Shown: positions 24,840-33,961, numbered from the stretch's first letter. The stretch: 64,000 bases of DNA from Pyrodictium sp. (GCA_013540595.1 JABXKE010000001.1:1-64000); one strand, 5' to 3'. Made by a program: numbers and translations. The notes: generated by a model from the letters alone, not told the origin.

Positions 24840-26015
24840 TTACTCTGGCGGAAGCACCCCTGTCTCGACTACTTTCCTAAGTATGCTCTCCACATCTATA
24901 TGCTTGACAAGCCTGGCCACGATCCTAGACCCGCGCTGCCAAGTGCGCACAACCTCTAAGTTAATGCCTAAGCCCTTCATGTATTCCGTGAACTCCTTAA
25001 GCTCGTTTATGCTGGAGAACTCTAGGTCGAACTCATCTTGCAAGGATAATCCGCTGAAGATTTTCCGGAGAGTCTCAAGAGCGGGCTCTACGATGGTCCA
25101 TCCTAGCCTGGTGGCGTAATCCCGTAGCTCTCCTGGTCTTAGATCTATCTCGTATATTCTCAGTACTTCCTTGAAGAGGCTTATGAGGAGTTGACTCCCC
25201 TGTCCAGCGCCTAAAAGCAGCCTCATTTGGCTCCTTACAGCAGTCAGGTTTGAAGCCTCTGTTGTGTACTTTAGTGGCGCTACCCTGGCCTTGGGGTCAC
25301 GCAGCACAATACCTCCCCTGCCGCTACGCTCTAGCATGCTAACGATCCTACGTATTTCGTCTACATCGTGCTTGTCCACGGTTGCGAGAACCGGTACCTC
25401 CTTCACGTTATGTTGAAGTAGAACTTGGCTCCTTTCAGTAGGGCTCAGATAGGATCCACTGCAGTATATGTCGAAGACGTAGTAGCCGAAGCGTGGCTCT
25501 TCCGGATAGAAGTAGCGTGCGTAAGGGTTCTCCAGCCCTATAACCTCGCCCACGAGGTGGCATGTTCCTGGATCCAGGCTCTCTAGGAGCTCCTTCAGCC
25601 TCTCTCCTTGATCGCGTTGAAGCCTACCCGTTGTATATGGGCATACAAGGCCGTCCCTGGTCAACGCTACTATGCTTCCATCTAAATGCAATACTTGCAC
25701 GTTGTATCCGTTCAGCTTCTCCTCCACGACCACCTTGTCCACAAAGTGTCTTGGGACAGCTTTGCTTAGCAGCACGGCTTCTCTTAGGGGAGGATATGCC
25801 GGAATTATCCGTGCAGAACCCTTCTCGTGGAAGAAGACCGTAGTGCCTCTGCGCAGTCCAGCAAAATCGTGTAGAAAGGCAGCGTAAACTAGGCTTCGGT
25901 AGCGGAAAAACGCTATGTTGCCTTTGTGGATGCCGTCCATGGTAACCTCGGGTGGGAGCCTAACCGCCTCGGAGAGCGCATCTACCATCCAGCCTTCTGG
26001 CTTCTCGATCTTCAA
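24840..26015 (-). CDS. ATP-dependent RNA ligase, Pab1020 (Rnl3) family
   Basis: A 391-residue nucleotidyltransferase-fold ligase that joins 5'-phosphate and 3'-hydroxyl RNA ends; the Pyrococcus homologue can circularise RNA. Motif I is EEKLNGYN with the adenylated Lys K100. Later motifs are VGEVIGLENPYAR (III), GGIVLRDP (IV) and PLKYTTE (V). The C-terminal helical dimerisation region is present and the length is normal. The window thus carries two unrelated RNA ligases, this one and RtcB. Confidence 0.9.
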   Translation of the reverse strand: MKIEKPEGWMVDALSEAVRLPPEVTMDGIHKGNIAFFRYRSLVYAAFLHDFAGLRRGTTVFFHEKGSARIIPAYPPLREAVLLSKAVPRHFVDKVVVEEKLNGYNVQVLHLDGSIVALTRDGLVCPYTTGRLQRDQGERLKELLESLDPGTCHLVGEVIGLENPYARYFYPEEPRFGYYVFDIYCSGSYLSPTERSQVLLQHNVKEVPVLATVDKHDVDEIRRIVSMLERSGRGGIVLRDPKARVAPLKYTTEASNLTAVRSQMRLLLGAGQGSQLLISLFKEVLRIYEIDLRPGELRDYATRLGWTIVEPALETLRKIFSGLSLQDEFDLEFSSINELKEFTEYMKGLGINLEVVRTWQRGSRIVARLVKHIDVESILRKVVETGVLPPE

Positions 26016-26091
26016 GTTCTATTGGCCCGTTTCTTATTCCTCCTGCCTTAGCCAAAGGCTTTAACAGCTGCTAACCTTAGCATACCCCCTG

Positions 26092-26586
26092 CTACATGAG
26101 ACTAGCCCATCGCAGCAGCGAGAGAAGGAGTACCAGTGCGGAGATGGCCTGCAGGATCCTGTTGGCTCCAGGCGATCCGCTTCTAAGCTTGGCTATTCTA
26201 TAGAACCTCTTCGAAAGGGGATAAAACAAGGCGACGCCCCTGGCTGTCACAGCGTCTAACAGTATGTGAGAGATGTAGCCCAGCGCGAATCCGAGTGCAG
26301 CAGCATTCTCGATCACGGTAGCTCCCAACAAGCTTACTGCCACAATCACAACGGCAAATGCTGCAGCCAGTGCGAATACAGAGTGAAGCAGTGCTCTGTG
26401 CCTCGTGCTCAAATCAAAATCAGGAAAGACAGCGCCCACGCTGCTGGTGAAGATCGCGATAACTATCTCGGCAGCGCTCCATCTACCATACGCAGCTACG
26501 GCAGTCACCAGGGCAGCTCCGAAAATAATGTGTGTCTGTCTCAGCAAGCGACCCCCTCTTAGCATGCAAACAGGCATAAGCGCCAA
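26092..26586 (-). CDS. DUF457/YdjM-like membrane-bound metal-dependent hydrolase
   Basis: A 164-residue polytopic protein with four to five helices. It carries the family His/Asp pattern: QTHIIFGA, AVFPDFDLSTRHRALLHS and ALGYISHILLDAVTARGVALFYPLS. Bacterial members are annotated as LexA-binding membrane hydrolases, but the real substrate is unclear. The frame opens at 26586; ATG 26565 (MLRGGRLLRQTH) is an equally plausible start. Confidence 0.8.
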   Translation of the reverse strand: MALMPVCMLRGGRLLRQTHIIFGAALVTAVAAYGRWSAAEIVIAIFTSSVGAVFPDFDLSTRHRALLHSVFALAAAFAVVIVAVSLLGATVIENAAALGFALGYISHILLDAVTARGVALFYPLSKRFYRIAKLRSGSPGANRILQAISALVLLLSLLRWASLM

Positions 26587-26643
26587 AGAGCTATTGAGCC
26601 TAACTCATCTTTAAGTAACCAATCTGTGTGGTGAATAGGTCCC

Positions 26644-27387
26644 ATGGATTACGTTCTCGTGACCGGAGGGAGCAGGGGCATTGGCAGAGCGGTTGTGCTT
26701 CGCTTTGCTCGCGAGGGCTTTGCAGTGTTATTCACGTACAAAAGCAACATCGAAAGGGCCCGCGAGGTTGCCAAGGAGGCCGCCTCGCTGGGCGCTCGCT
26801 GTGTCAAGTACGTTCAGATGGATCTTTCAGACCTCGATAGCATAAGAAGCGCTGTGAGCGAGATAGCTAGCTCGGCGCCGTACATCAACGTTCTGGTCAA
26901 CAACGCAGGTATACTTCACCTGGATTCCCTGGAGACAGCAAGCGTAGAGGACATAGAGGTGGTCGTCAAAGTGAACTTATTAGGAACAATTATTTTTACG
27001 AAGCTAGTGCTACCTCTTATGAAAAAAGCACCCTGGGCGTCAATCGTGAATGTGGCGAGCATTGCAGGTGAGACGGGCAACGTTTATGCATCAACGGTAT
27101 ATGCTGCTACTAAGGCTGGTATAATAGGATTCACGAAGAGGCTTGCGGTGGAGGTTGCTCCAAAAGTACGGGTTAACGCGGTTGCGCCGAGTTTCGTCGA
27201 GACCGACATGGTGAGGGAGTTCCTATCGTCTGAAGAAAAGAGAAAACAGATTGTTGATCTCCACCCGCTGAAGATTATAATCAAGCCCGAAGATGTTGCA
27301 GAGGCGATATTCTTCCTCGCCAGCCCCAAGCTGTCCCGTGCTGTAACAGGCCATGTTCTACGCGTGAATGCGGGTAGGTTTACGTAG
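26644..27387 (+). CDS. Short-chain dehydrogenase/reductase (SDR)
   Basis: A 247-residue classical SDR that uses NAD(P)H to reduce or oxidise a carbonyl/alcohol. The Rossmann motif VTGGSRGIGRA is at residues 6-16, with NNAG near 86-89 and the catalytic residues S139 (VNVASIAG), Y153 and K157 (YAATKAG). SFVETDMV follows as in FabG-like members. The best overall resemblance is to 3-oxoacyl-ACP reductases, but the substrate cannot be told, and archaea do not use standard fatty-acid synthesis. Confidence 0.88.
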   Translation: MDYVLVTGGSRGIGRAVVLRFAREGFAVLFTYKSNIERAREVAKEAASLGARCVKYVQMDLSDLDSIRSAVSEIASSAPYINVLVNNAGILHLDSLETASVEDIEVVVKVNLLGTIIFTKLVLPLMKKAPWASIVNVASIAGETGNVYASTVYAATKAGIIGFTKRLAVEVAPKVRVNAVAPSFVETDMVREFLSSEEKRKQIVDLHPLKIIIKPEDVAEAIFFLASPKLSRAVTGHVLRVNAGRFT

Positions 27388-27429
27388 ATGTGCGGCCAAC
27401 CTCAAAGGTCAAAAGAGGGTAACATCAAG

Positions 27430-27678
27430 CTACCCTTTCTTCCCTGACGATGTCTTTGTTATGGTCATCTTGATGACTCTTCCTTGGCGCTCCACTTCTG
27501 CCCTCCCTATTCTCGCTGCAGCTAAGTTGGATATCAGGATGATTGCACAAGGCTCAGATGTCAACAAGACAACCAGCTTGCCTCCGTCAGGCATCTCAGC
27601 AAGCTTTTTAAGAGTCTTCACGACGGGTCCTGGACACTCTTCGTCCCGGAGATCCAGCACCTCCTCCACTTCTACCAT
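27430..27678 (-). CDS. tusA: TusA-family sulfur-transfer protein
   Basis: An 82-residue two-layer alpha/beta protein with the TusA signature LDLRDEECPGPVVKTLKKL; C15 is the persulfide-carrying Cys. TusA-type proteins pass sulfane sulfur for tRNA thiolation, cofactor synthesis or dissimilatory sulfur metabolism. It lies 7 bases after a second TusA-like gene on the same strand, which suggests a paired function. Confidence 0.85.
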   Translation of the reverse strand: MVEVEEVLDLRDEECPGPVVKTLKKLAEMPDGGKLVVLLTSEPCAIILISNLAAARIGRAEVERQGRVIKMTITKTSSGKKG

Positions 27679-27685
27679 CCCCGGG

Positions 27686-27934
27686 CTAGTTTTGCAGCTT
27701 CAGAACAACACGTAGCACTGTGGAGGACTCCCTCTCCACTTGCTCGACTCTGTAGCCGTTCCTCTCGGCAACCATTGCTATCACATTGGCTGGTAGGTCA
27801 CGCGGATTGGCCCTAACGATCACAGAGCGCGGTTTTTTCTCGCGCAGCTTCTGAATCTCTCTTATGAACCTTATAGCTGGATTGTCTGTGCACGAAGCAC
27901 CTGCCTCAGTCAGGTCCAGCACGATCTCCTCCAA
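27686..27934 (-). CDS. TusA-like paralogue with altered active site
   Basis: Another 82-residue alpha/beta protein with the TusA/SirA-like arrangement. It keeps a Cys at the same position (C15) but in LDLTEAGASCTDNPAIRFI, without the CPxP motif. Losing the Pro residues should change reactivity at the Cys. It is first in a two-gene operon with the canonical TusA. A TATA element at 27957-27967 predicts an almost leaderless message starting at ATG 27934. Confidence 0.65.
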   Translation of the reverse strand: MEEIVLDLTEAGASCTDNPAIRFIREIQKLREKKPRSVIVRANPRDLPANVIAMVAERNGYRVEQVERESSTVLRVVLKLQN

Positions 27935-27956
27935 TTTGGACTCCCAGAAGCTACCT

Positions 27957-27967
27957 ATTGTATAAGT
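27957..27967 (-). promoter_or_regulatory. TATA box of the tandem TusA operon
   Basis: On the minus strand it reads ACTTATACAAT. The predicted transcription start is near 27936, two bases before the first ATG, typical of leaderless crenarchaeal messages. Confidence 0.5.
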
Positions 27968-28041
27968 TGAAACTTACAAGCATTATCTTCCTCCCCATCC
28001 CGTAGAACTACGCTGTATCAGACCTGCGGCTACAGCGAGGG

Positions 28042-29160
28042 TTGCCGGGAGGAGCCGTTAAAGGGCCTTTGCCCTACGTATATGTAGGTAGGGTAGGGGT
28101 TGTACCTAAAATGAGCGCTGAGATTACAAGGAGAGGTGTAGAGTTCCTAAAGCGCCTCGACAGCTTTGGTGAGGTCAACAGAGGATGGATAGTTAAGCGT
28201 GAGGATGAAACTAGCCCAGACTATGGAGTTCTGCCTTACGAAAGGCCCATAGAGGAACACATCCGGATGGGTGTGGTACCCCTTGACAAGCCACCAGGAC
28301 CCACGAGCCATGAAGTGGTGGCTTGGATAAAGAGGATGTTCAACCTATCAAGGGCTGGGCATGGAGGCACCCTCGACCCCAAGGTAACCGGCGTGCTCCC
28401 TGTAGCTCTCGAGGAGGCTACCAAGGTTATAGGTTTGGTGATGTCAACATCAAAAGAGTACATCTGCGTAATGCAGCTTCATAGAAGCGTTTCGGAGAGC
28501 GAGCTTCGAAGAGTAATCCAGCTATTCCAAGGAGAGATTTACCAACGCCCTCCCCTTAGGAGCAGCGTCAAGAGGAGTCTCCGCAAGAGGAAGATCTTTG
28601 AGATAGAGCTTCTCGAGTATAACGGTAAGTACGCGCTAATGAGGGTTGTTAGCGAGGCGGGGACATACATGAGGAAGCTTTGCCACGACATGGGGCTAAT
28701 CCTCGGCGTCGGTGCTCACATGAGGGAGCTCAGACGAACAAAGACGGGTCCTTTCAGAGAAGCAAAAGGTATAGTGAGGCTCCAGGAGCTAAGTGAAGCC
28801 CTCTACGTGTGGAAGAACGGTGGCGATGAGACCTTGCTCCGCAGGTACATACTGCCTGTCGAGTATGCGGTGAGCCACCTGCCGAAGGTCGTAATAAGGG
28901 ATACGGCGGTTGACGCTATAGCTCACGGAGCAAACCTGGCAGTGCCCGGCGTGGTTATGCTTCACGAGGGCATAAACCGCGGTGACCGGGTAGCAATATT
29001 CACGTTGAAGGGAGAGCTAGTGGCAGTGGGCCAGGCAGAGATGAGCAGCGAGGAGGTAGCTAAGGCTGAGAGGGGCATTGCTGTGAAGGTGCGGAGGGTT
29101 GTGATGAAGCCTGGCGTGTATCCTAAAGCGTGGAAGAAGCGGGGTAGCCAAGAGGGTTGA
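28042..29160 (+). CDS. cbf5: rRNA pseudouridine synthase Cbf5
   Basis: A 372-residue archaeal TruB-family enzyme, the catalytic subunit of H/ACA ribonucleoproteins that isomerise uridine in rRNA. The motif GHGGTLDPKVTGVL holds the catalytic Asp D112. LDKPPGPTSHEVVAW, RPPLRSSVKR and SEAGTYMRKLCHD are characteristic, and a C-terminal PUA domain (about residues 275-350, GANLAVPGVV...) binds the guide RNA. TTG 28042 opens the frame; ATG 28111 (MSAEITRRGVEF) is a possible alternative. It overlaps the next gene by 4 bases. Confidence 0.95.
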   Translation: MPGGAVKGPLPYVYVGRVGVVPKMSAEITRRGVEFLKRLDSFGEVNRGWIVKREDETSPDYGVLPYERPIEEHIRMGVVPLDKPPGPTSHEVVAWIKRMFNLSRAGHGGTLDPKVTGVLPVALEEATKVIGLVMSTSKEYICVMQLHRSVSESELRRVIQLFQGEIYQRPPLRSSVKRSLRKRKIFEIELLEYNGKYALMRVVSEAGTYMRKLCHDMGLILGVGAHMRELRRTKTGPFREAKGIVRLQELSEALYVWKNGGDETLLRRYILPVEYAVSHLPKVVIRDTAVDAIAHGANLAVPGVVMLHEGINRGDRVAIFTLKGELVAVGQAEMSSEEVAKAERGIAVKVRRVVMKPGVYPKAWKKRGSQEG

Positions 29161-29750
29161 GCCACTACTTCAGGAAGCAGGGCAAGAAAGCTACCGCCCA
29201 GCTGTTCAGCGACTACGTTCTAGGTGTAACAGTGGAATTTTACGTAGCGCGTGGCCTCTTCTCAGCGGGGCAGATAGACGAGGGTACGCGGCTCTTGCTG
29301 GAATCAGCCAGGCTACCAGAAAGCGGTGTGGTGCTCGATCTAGGCTGCGGCTACGGGGCCATAGGGATTACGGTGGCTAAGGCTAGGCCCACTTTGCGCG
29401 TGGTGATGGTTGACGTAAATCCCCTCGCCGTCAAGTTTGCGAAACTAAATGCAAAACATAACGGCGTGCTGGACAGGGTGGAAGTCTACTTAGGTAATCT
29501 CTACGAGCCTGTGGAGGGCCGCGTTTTCGATGCTATACTGACGAACCCCCCGATCTCTGCCGGCATGAAGGTGGTTTCACGCATAGTCAGTGATGCTCGG
29601 AACCACCTAAAGCCCGGCGGCTCGCTCCAAATGGTAGTCAGAAAAGGAGCCGACAGTATCTCGTCCCTGCTTGAAGAGCATTTCGGCAGCTACGAGGTGC
29701 TCGCCAGAAAGAGGGGGTACACCGTCCTCTACGCGGAGAAAACGCAATAA
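29157..29750 (+). CDS. Class I methyltransferase, RsmC-like
   Basis: A 197-residue SAM-dependent methyltransferase. The SAM-binding motif is VLDLGCGYGAIGI, the acidic end of strand 2 is MVDVNPLAVKFAKLNAKHN, and the catalytic motif is TNPPISAG, typical of guanine- or adenine-N-methylating RNA enzymes related to RsmC. Translation from TTG 29157 overlaps the cbf5 stop by 4 bases, so the two are coupled. An rRNA or tRNA substrate is likely, but the site is unknown. Confidence 0.85.
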   Translation: MSHYFRKQGKKATAQLFSDYVLGVTVEFYVARGLFSAGQIDEGTRLLLESARLPESGVVLDLGCGYGAIGITVAKARPTLRVVMVDVNPLAVKFAKLNAKHNGVLDRVEVYLGNLYEPVEGRVFDAILTNPPISAGMKVVSRIVSDARNHLKPGGSLQMVVRKGADSISSLLEEHFGSYEVLARKRGYTVLYAEKTQ

Positions 29751-29781
29751 CCTCCCAACCCAAAAACCACTCCGGTTGGAA

Positions 29782-29870
29782 GCCGGGGTGCCCGAGCGGC
29801 CCAAGGGGCCGGCCTGGAGAGCCGGTGCCCCAGACGGGGCGCGCGGGTTCAAATCCCGCCCCCGGCGCCA
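29782..29870 (+). tRNA. tRNA-Ser (anticodon GGA)
   Basis: The acceptor stem GCCGGGG pairs with CCCCGGC near the 3' end, followed by discriminator G and an encoded CCA. The anticodon stem CCGGC/GCCGG encloses the loop CTGGAGA, giving anticodon GGA (reads UCC/UCU). A long variable arm (CCCC.AGA.GGGG type) marks a class II tRNA, and the T-arm is GCGGG-TTCAAAT-CCCGC. No intron is present. The gene lies 31 bases after the RsmC-like gene on the same strand. Confidence 0.95.
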
Positions 29871-30059
29871 ACCTCATCTATTTGGGCTTGTGGCGGCTTG
29901 GGTTTGCGTGCAAAGAGAACGTGGTGAAGTAAAGCTGCTCACCGGCGTCACTGGGCTCTAGTAGCTTCAGTCTTGCTCTGAATCCTCTGTGTCGATACAT
30001 GCTCCTCTAGGGGTGATAATATTAGCTCTCTTGCCAAATTGTTCTGAGTAGGTGGGTAC

Positions 30060-31307
30060 GTGGTGTTGTTGGACTATAAAGCTCTGAAGCAGGATTTTCC
30101 TCTATTGTCCTCTTTGGATATTGTCTATCTGGACAACGCTGCGACTACCCACAAGCCTAGAAGGGTAATCGATGCCGTAAAGAGGTTCTACGAGGAGATA
30201 AACGCGAACATAGCGCGCGGCCTTTACGAGCTGAGCGTAAAGGCTACGAAGCTCTATGAGGAGGCGCACGAACTTGTTGCCACGCTCATTGGTGCGCGAA
30301 GCTGGACGGAGGTCGTGTTTACGCGCAGCTCCACTGACTCTGCCAACATAGTGGCCTGGACTATGGTGGTTAATGGGATCGTTAGAGAGAATGACAACAT
30401 TGTGGTTAGCATAGGTGAGCATCACAGTAACATGCTCCCCTGGAAGATGGTCTCTGAGCTGACGGGAGCCGAGCTGCGTTTTGTCCCCGTCGATGAGCGT
30501 GGGTTCGTGGACATGAATAGGCTCGAGGAGCTTGTGGACGACAGAACCAAGGTTGTCGCGGTAAACATTGTGTCTAACGTTACCGGCCGCGTAAACGACG
30601 TTAGAAGGATAGCAAGGTTGGCGCACAGGTACGGGGCCTACGTTGTGGTTGACGGTGCTCAGGCGGTACCTCACATGAAGGTTGACGTGGGCTCCTTGGA
30701 GGTAGATTTCCTCTTCTTCAGTGGCCATAAGATGATGGGGCCCACCGGCACGGGCGTGCTCTGGATGCGTGAGGACCTAGCTAGGGAGCTTGCTCCCCCA
30801 ATCCGGGGCGGCGGGGCCATAAGGTCCGTCAGAGTCGAGGGTAGCTCCCTAAAGGTTGATTACGCGGATCCCCCGTGGAAGTGGGAACCTGGAACACCCC
30901 ACATAGCCGGAGCTGTTGGGCTCTCGGAGGCTGTCAGGTACCTTCTCGAGATTGGGTTAGACCGTATTGCTAAGCACGAGGAGGAGCTCACGCGCTACCT
31001 ACTGTCGAGGCTTCAGGAGCTAGGTGAGGTTGTGGAGGGTGTGGTGGGAGGCTGGGATACAGAGAGAAGGCTGGGTATAGTAGCCTTTACAGTTAAAGGC
31101 ATGGCTCCTCACGCAGTGGCGCTAGCGCTTGGCCTCAGAAACATAGCTGTTAGAGCCGGATTCCACTGTGCTGAGCCCTTGCACCGCTTCCTGGGCTTCA
31201 ACGAGGGTAGCGTTAGGGCGAGCTTCTACCTCTATAACGGCCTAGAGGATGTGGATTCCCTGATAGAGGCTCTATCAGGTTTAGTAAAGCGTAGAGGCGA
31301 GAGCTGA
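30060..31307 (+). CDS. sufS: Cysteine desulfurase, SufS-like
   Basis: A 415-residue PLP enzyme of the class-V aminotransferase fold that takes sulfur from cysteine for iron-sulfur clusters and thiolation. It shows YLDNAATTHKP near the N-terminus, GEHHSNMLPWK, VDGAQAVPH and the PLP Lys K224 in FFSGHKMMGPTG. The active Cys is in VRAGFHCAEPLH (about 370), and RASFYLYNG near the end marks the SufS/CsdA group. The start is one of two tandem GTGs at 30060. It could charge the TusA- and TtuB-like carriers in this window, by inference. Confidence 0.92.
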   Translation: MVLLDYKALKQDFPLLSSLDIVYLDNAATTHKPRRVIDAVKRFYEEINANIARGLYELSVKATKLYEEAHELVATLIGARSWTEVVFTRSSTDSANIVAWTMVVNGIVRENDNIVVSIGEHHSNMLPWKMVSELTGAELRFVPVDERGFVDMNRLEELVDDRTKVVAVNIVSNVTGRVNDVRRIARLAHRYGAYVVVDGAQAVPHMKVDVGSLEVDFLFFSGHKMMGPTGTGVLWMREDLARELAPPIRGGGAIRSVRVEGSSLKVDYADPPWKWEPGTPHIAGAVGLSEAVRYLLEIGLDRIAKHEEELTRYLLSRLQELGEVVEGVVGGWDTERRLGIVAFTVKGMAPHAVALALGLRNIAVRAGFHCAEPLHRFLGFNEGSVRASFYLYNGLEDVDSLIEALSGLVKRRGES

Positions 31308-31339
31308 GGCCTTCAAAAGAGGCTCTGTCTTGTTCAGTG

Positions 31340-31648
31340 CTAGAGGGCTCCTGGTTTTAGCTCGATCTTTGTGCGCTCTCTCATGAAGTCGAGGAGGCCT
31401 GCCTGCTCCAGGGCCTTCTTGACATCCTCATCGCTCGCTCCTGGCTCTATGTCTATCTTTTCGGGCAGGACCTCTATGTGGTTGATGTTTGCTCTCCTCC
31501 TCTTGACTCCCGAGACGTCCTTGGGGCCTGTTATTAGCACGAAGTTGTCGTCTATTATATCGACGATAACGCACTTCCTTCCGGCCTCTCTGCCGCGCGT
31601 CTTAACGCAGAGTCTGCCGACCTCGATAGCCGGCACTTTTCTCACCAA
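31340..31648 (-). CDS. rpl14e: Large-subunit ribosomal protein L14e
   Basis: A 102-residue KOW-type protein: [25 protein letters not shown], then [26 protein letters not shown]. Length and motifs match archaeal L14e. It is the last gene of the minus-strand translation block, following the cytidylate kinase gene as in many archaea. Confidence 0.92.
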   Translation of the reverse strand: MVRKVPAIEVGRLCVKTRGREAGRKCVIVDIIDDNFVLITGPKDVSGVKRRRANINHIEVLPEKIDIEPGASDEDVKKALEQAGLLDFMRERTKIELKPGAL

Positions 31649-31705
31649 GCGAATGAGCCTAGTTGTTTCTGGGATTCTTAAAGTTTAAACTTGCGATCCT
31701 GGAGG

Positions 31706-32299
31706 TTAGCTGCGGCATCCTTCCAGATCGTAGCCTTTGGCACGCAGTGCGGCGCATGCCACCGTTTTCACTATAGAGTAGCTCTCCTCTACAGATAGGT
31801 ATGTGGTGTCCAGCACCAAGTCGAACAACGTTAGGTTCGATATATCTATAGCGTAGAAGTCCATGAAGCGCTTCCTGTGAAAGTACTCCCTCCAGACGAT
31901 GCTCTGGAGAGCCTCTTCGAAGCTTTTTCCCTCTCGTGCAGCTATTCTGCGGGCTCTCTCCTCAAGTGAGGCTGTTATGTACATCTTGACGTCTGCGATG
32001 TGTTGCAGAAGCCATGCTGTAAGGTGCCCTTCGATAACGACGTTTCCCCTGCAACCCACCTTGACCGTCATTCTGTCTATCTCAAGGTCTATTGACATGT
32101 CCTGCGCAGCTAGCTTGTTGAGCTCCTCAAGGCTAATGCCACGCTCTGCCGCTATCTCCCGGAATAGGCGTCCAGCGGAGTATAGTTCTAGGCCCAAATC
32201 CCTTGCGAGCATTCTCGCGTATGTGGTCTTTCCTCCTCCTGGGGGACCGCTTAAGACTACGGTGGGTCTCTTTCTTTCGCCACATTCTCCGAGTAGCAT
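31706..32299 (-). CDS. cmk: Cytidylate kinase
   Basis: A 197-residue P-loop kinase that phosphorylates CMP and dCMP. The P-loop is SGPPGGGKTTYAR; LYSAGRLFREIAAERGISLEELN is the usual archaeal Cmk stretch, followed by VIEGHLTAWLL and SLEERARRIAAREGKS. The neighbours L34e and L14e are the conserved archaeal setting. The first ten residues (MLLGECGERK) are longer than typical, but no better start is visible. Confidence 0.92.
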   Translation of the reverse strand: MLLGECGERKRPTVVLSGPPGGGKTTYARMLARDLGLELYSAGRLFREIAAERGISLEELNKLAAQDMSIDLEIDRMTVKVGCRGNVVIEGHLTAWLLQHIADVKMYITASLEERARRIAAREGKSFEEALQSIVWREYFHRKRFMDFYAIDISNLTLFDLVLDTTYLSVEESYSIVKTVACAALRAKGYDLEGCRS

Positions 32300-32513
32300 C
32301 TGAATTTTACCTCCATTTAGCCTCGGGAGTTGGGTGTTGGGGTTTTGTTAAATTGGTGCGGGGATGAGATGAGGAAGGTAGAAGCTACGTCAGAAAATGG
32401 CTATCCTTTGACAATTTTGTTGCTTTGCAATCGGCTTTGAGATTTCTAACCAAGTAGTGCACCGTCCCGAGGAGTGCAATGTTTTGCAGCTATGTACTGC
32501 AGCTATCATGTCC

Positions 32514-32819
32514 CTAAGCCGTCTCTCCTCGGTTTGGCAGAGATGCTGTTACCAATCTCCGTATTTCTCTCTTGAGCAGCATCTCCAAGCAGCTATGGCA
32601 GAGAACTCCACCATACATTCTTTCTGGCCTTTTGGCGGTTTTTGGTAGCTTTCTGAGCTCGGTAGGTCTTAGCCTAGGAACTCCGTTAAGAGGTGCACCG
32701 CAGAGCGCGCACTTCGCTGGCCCGGGCCTTCTTTTCTCATAATGCGTCACTGTCTCTCCTCCAGGTGTTCTAACCCTTAGCTTCCTCAGTGAGCCCGTCC
32801 GGTACCTTGGTCTTGGCAT
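32514..32819 (-). CDS. rpl34e: Large-subunit ribosomal protein L34e
   Basis: A 101-residue zinc-ribbon protein, [20 protein letters not shown] at the start, CALCG and later [14 protein letters not shown] for the two Cys pairs. It begins 2 bases after the DUF106 gene. About 215 bases separate it from cmk; I see no gene in that gap. Confidence 0.93.
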   Translation of the reverse strand: MPRPRYRTGSLRKLRVRTPGGETVTHYEKRRPGPAKCALCGAPLNGVPRLRPTELRKLPKTAKRPERMYGGVLCHSCLEMLLKREIRRLVTASLPNRGETA

Positions 32820-32821
32820 AC

Positions 32822-33334
32822 CTAGGCCTCCCCCTCTTTATTTGAGCCCAGGCTAGCTTTTCCAGTCCACCTCCTCTTAAACATTAGCACTAGTACTAAA
32901 TCCTCTTGTGTTATCGGGAGTAAGGCGAGAAACATAGCTGCTGCGAGCGTGGCAGCTAGTGTAAGGCAGCTACCTTCGTATTGGAATGTTAGACCGGGTA
33001 TGCAGCATGGTATAGCAAGAGCAATGGGTCGAAGTATGAAAACTACAAGAGCACCAATGTAAATGGGTGTAAGTGCAACTAGTCTATACAATGTATAGCG
33101 TTTGACGGTGGATTGAAGCGTGGCTAGGCGCGTTTTGAGCTTGGCTAGCCTTTTCTTCGCGCGTGGCGTGGCCTCGCTTTGCAGTCGTCTCGCCTCAGCG
33201 ACCGTTTCCTCTAGGTACGCTTTCGAGGTAATGTAGCCTGGGCCTACAGCAGCTGCGTAAAGGTACTCCGAGAGAATCAGACTCAAAGTTATCAAGACGA
33301 CGAGGTAAAGTTTGTAGTAAATGAGGGAGGGCAT
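32822..33334 (-). CDS. DUF106/EMC3-like membrane protein (archaeal YidC-like)
   Basis: A 170-residue protein with an N-terminal helix ([19 protein letters not shown]), a charged coiled-coil segment ([24 protein letters not shown]), then two or three helices ending in basic residues. The layout and the position between adk and L34e match the archaeal DUF106/Ylp1 family, remote relatives of YidC/EMC3/TMCO1 insertases. It probably assists membrane-protein insertion beside SecY. Sequence similarity is weak, so the context carries much of the call. Confidence 0.75.
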   Translation of the reverse strand: MPSLIYYKLYLVVLITLSLILSEYLYAAAVGPGYITSKAYLEETVAEARRLQSEATPRAKKRLAKLKTRLATLQSTVKRYTLYRLVALTPIYIGALVVFILRPIALAIPCCIPGLTFQYEGSCLTLAATLAAAMFLALLPITQEDLVLVLMFKRRWTGKASLGSNKEGEA

Positions 33335-33343
33335 CCGAACGTC

Positions 33344-33961
33344 CTACCTCAGCATTTTCACGAGCTCCACTATTTTCTCTGCAGCCGCCCTGGGGTTTCC
33401 TTCGATGTTCTCGACAGGAAAGACGCTCGATGAGACCAGGGTCGCGCTAGCCATTGCGGCTATCCTTGCCATCTGCATAAGCTCCGCAACTTTCTCGACG
33501 CTTCCAATATCGCGCCTGTCACGTGTTTTATCCCTCTCTTGCCTCGATACAATAACCTCAGGAGCGGCCTCCACGAGAACTATGGCATCGGGCTTGAGCT
33601 CGAGGACAACACCTCTTGGAAGCCCAGGCCAGAAGCCCGTGACGGTCTTTACCACGGTGTGTGTGTCTACGAGGAGAACCCCGTCCGAGCCTAGCTTCGA
33701 GAGAGCATCCTCGCGTATAAGCCGTGCGGCAGCCTCTTGGAGCTCCAGCTGCTTTCTGAGAGGCAGCTTTCGTATCTCATCTCTATGGCTTACTAGTCCC
33801 AACTCCTTTGCTACCTTGAGCATGTAGTCCCCAAAGTTAGCCAGAACGTAGGCTGTACCTTCCCCGTCCAGGATGGATGCTACATGTGTTAGCACAGTTG
33901 TCTTTCCCACACCCGGCACGCCGGTCACTATCACTGTGACAAAGGGGTTGCGCTCGACCAT
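33344..33961 (-). CDS. adkA: Adenylate kinase, archaeal AdkA type
   Basis: A 205-residue P-loop kinase that equilibrates ATP, AMP and ADP. The P-loop is VTGVPGVGKTTVLTHV; FGDYMLKVAKELGL and HRDEIRKLPLRKQLELQ are typical of trimeric archaeal AdkA, followed by VDTHTVVKTVTGFWPGLP and DRRDIGSVEK. It lies between secY and DUF106 in the standard archaeal order. Confidence 0.93.
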   Translation of the reverse strand: MVERNPFVTVIVTGVPGVGKTTVLTHVASILDGEGTAYVLANFGDYMLKVAKELGLVSHRDEIRKLPLRKQLELQEAAARLIREDALSKLGSDGVLLVDTHTVVKTVTGFWPGLPRGVVLELKPDAIVLVEAAPEVIVSRQERDKTRDRRDIGSVEKVAELMQMARIAAMASATLVSSSVFPVENIEGNPRAAAEKIVELVKMLR

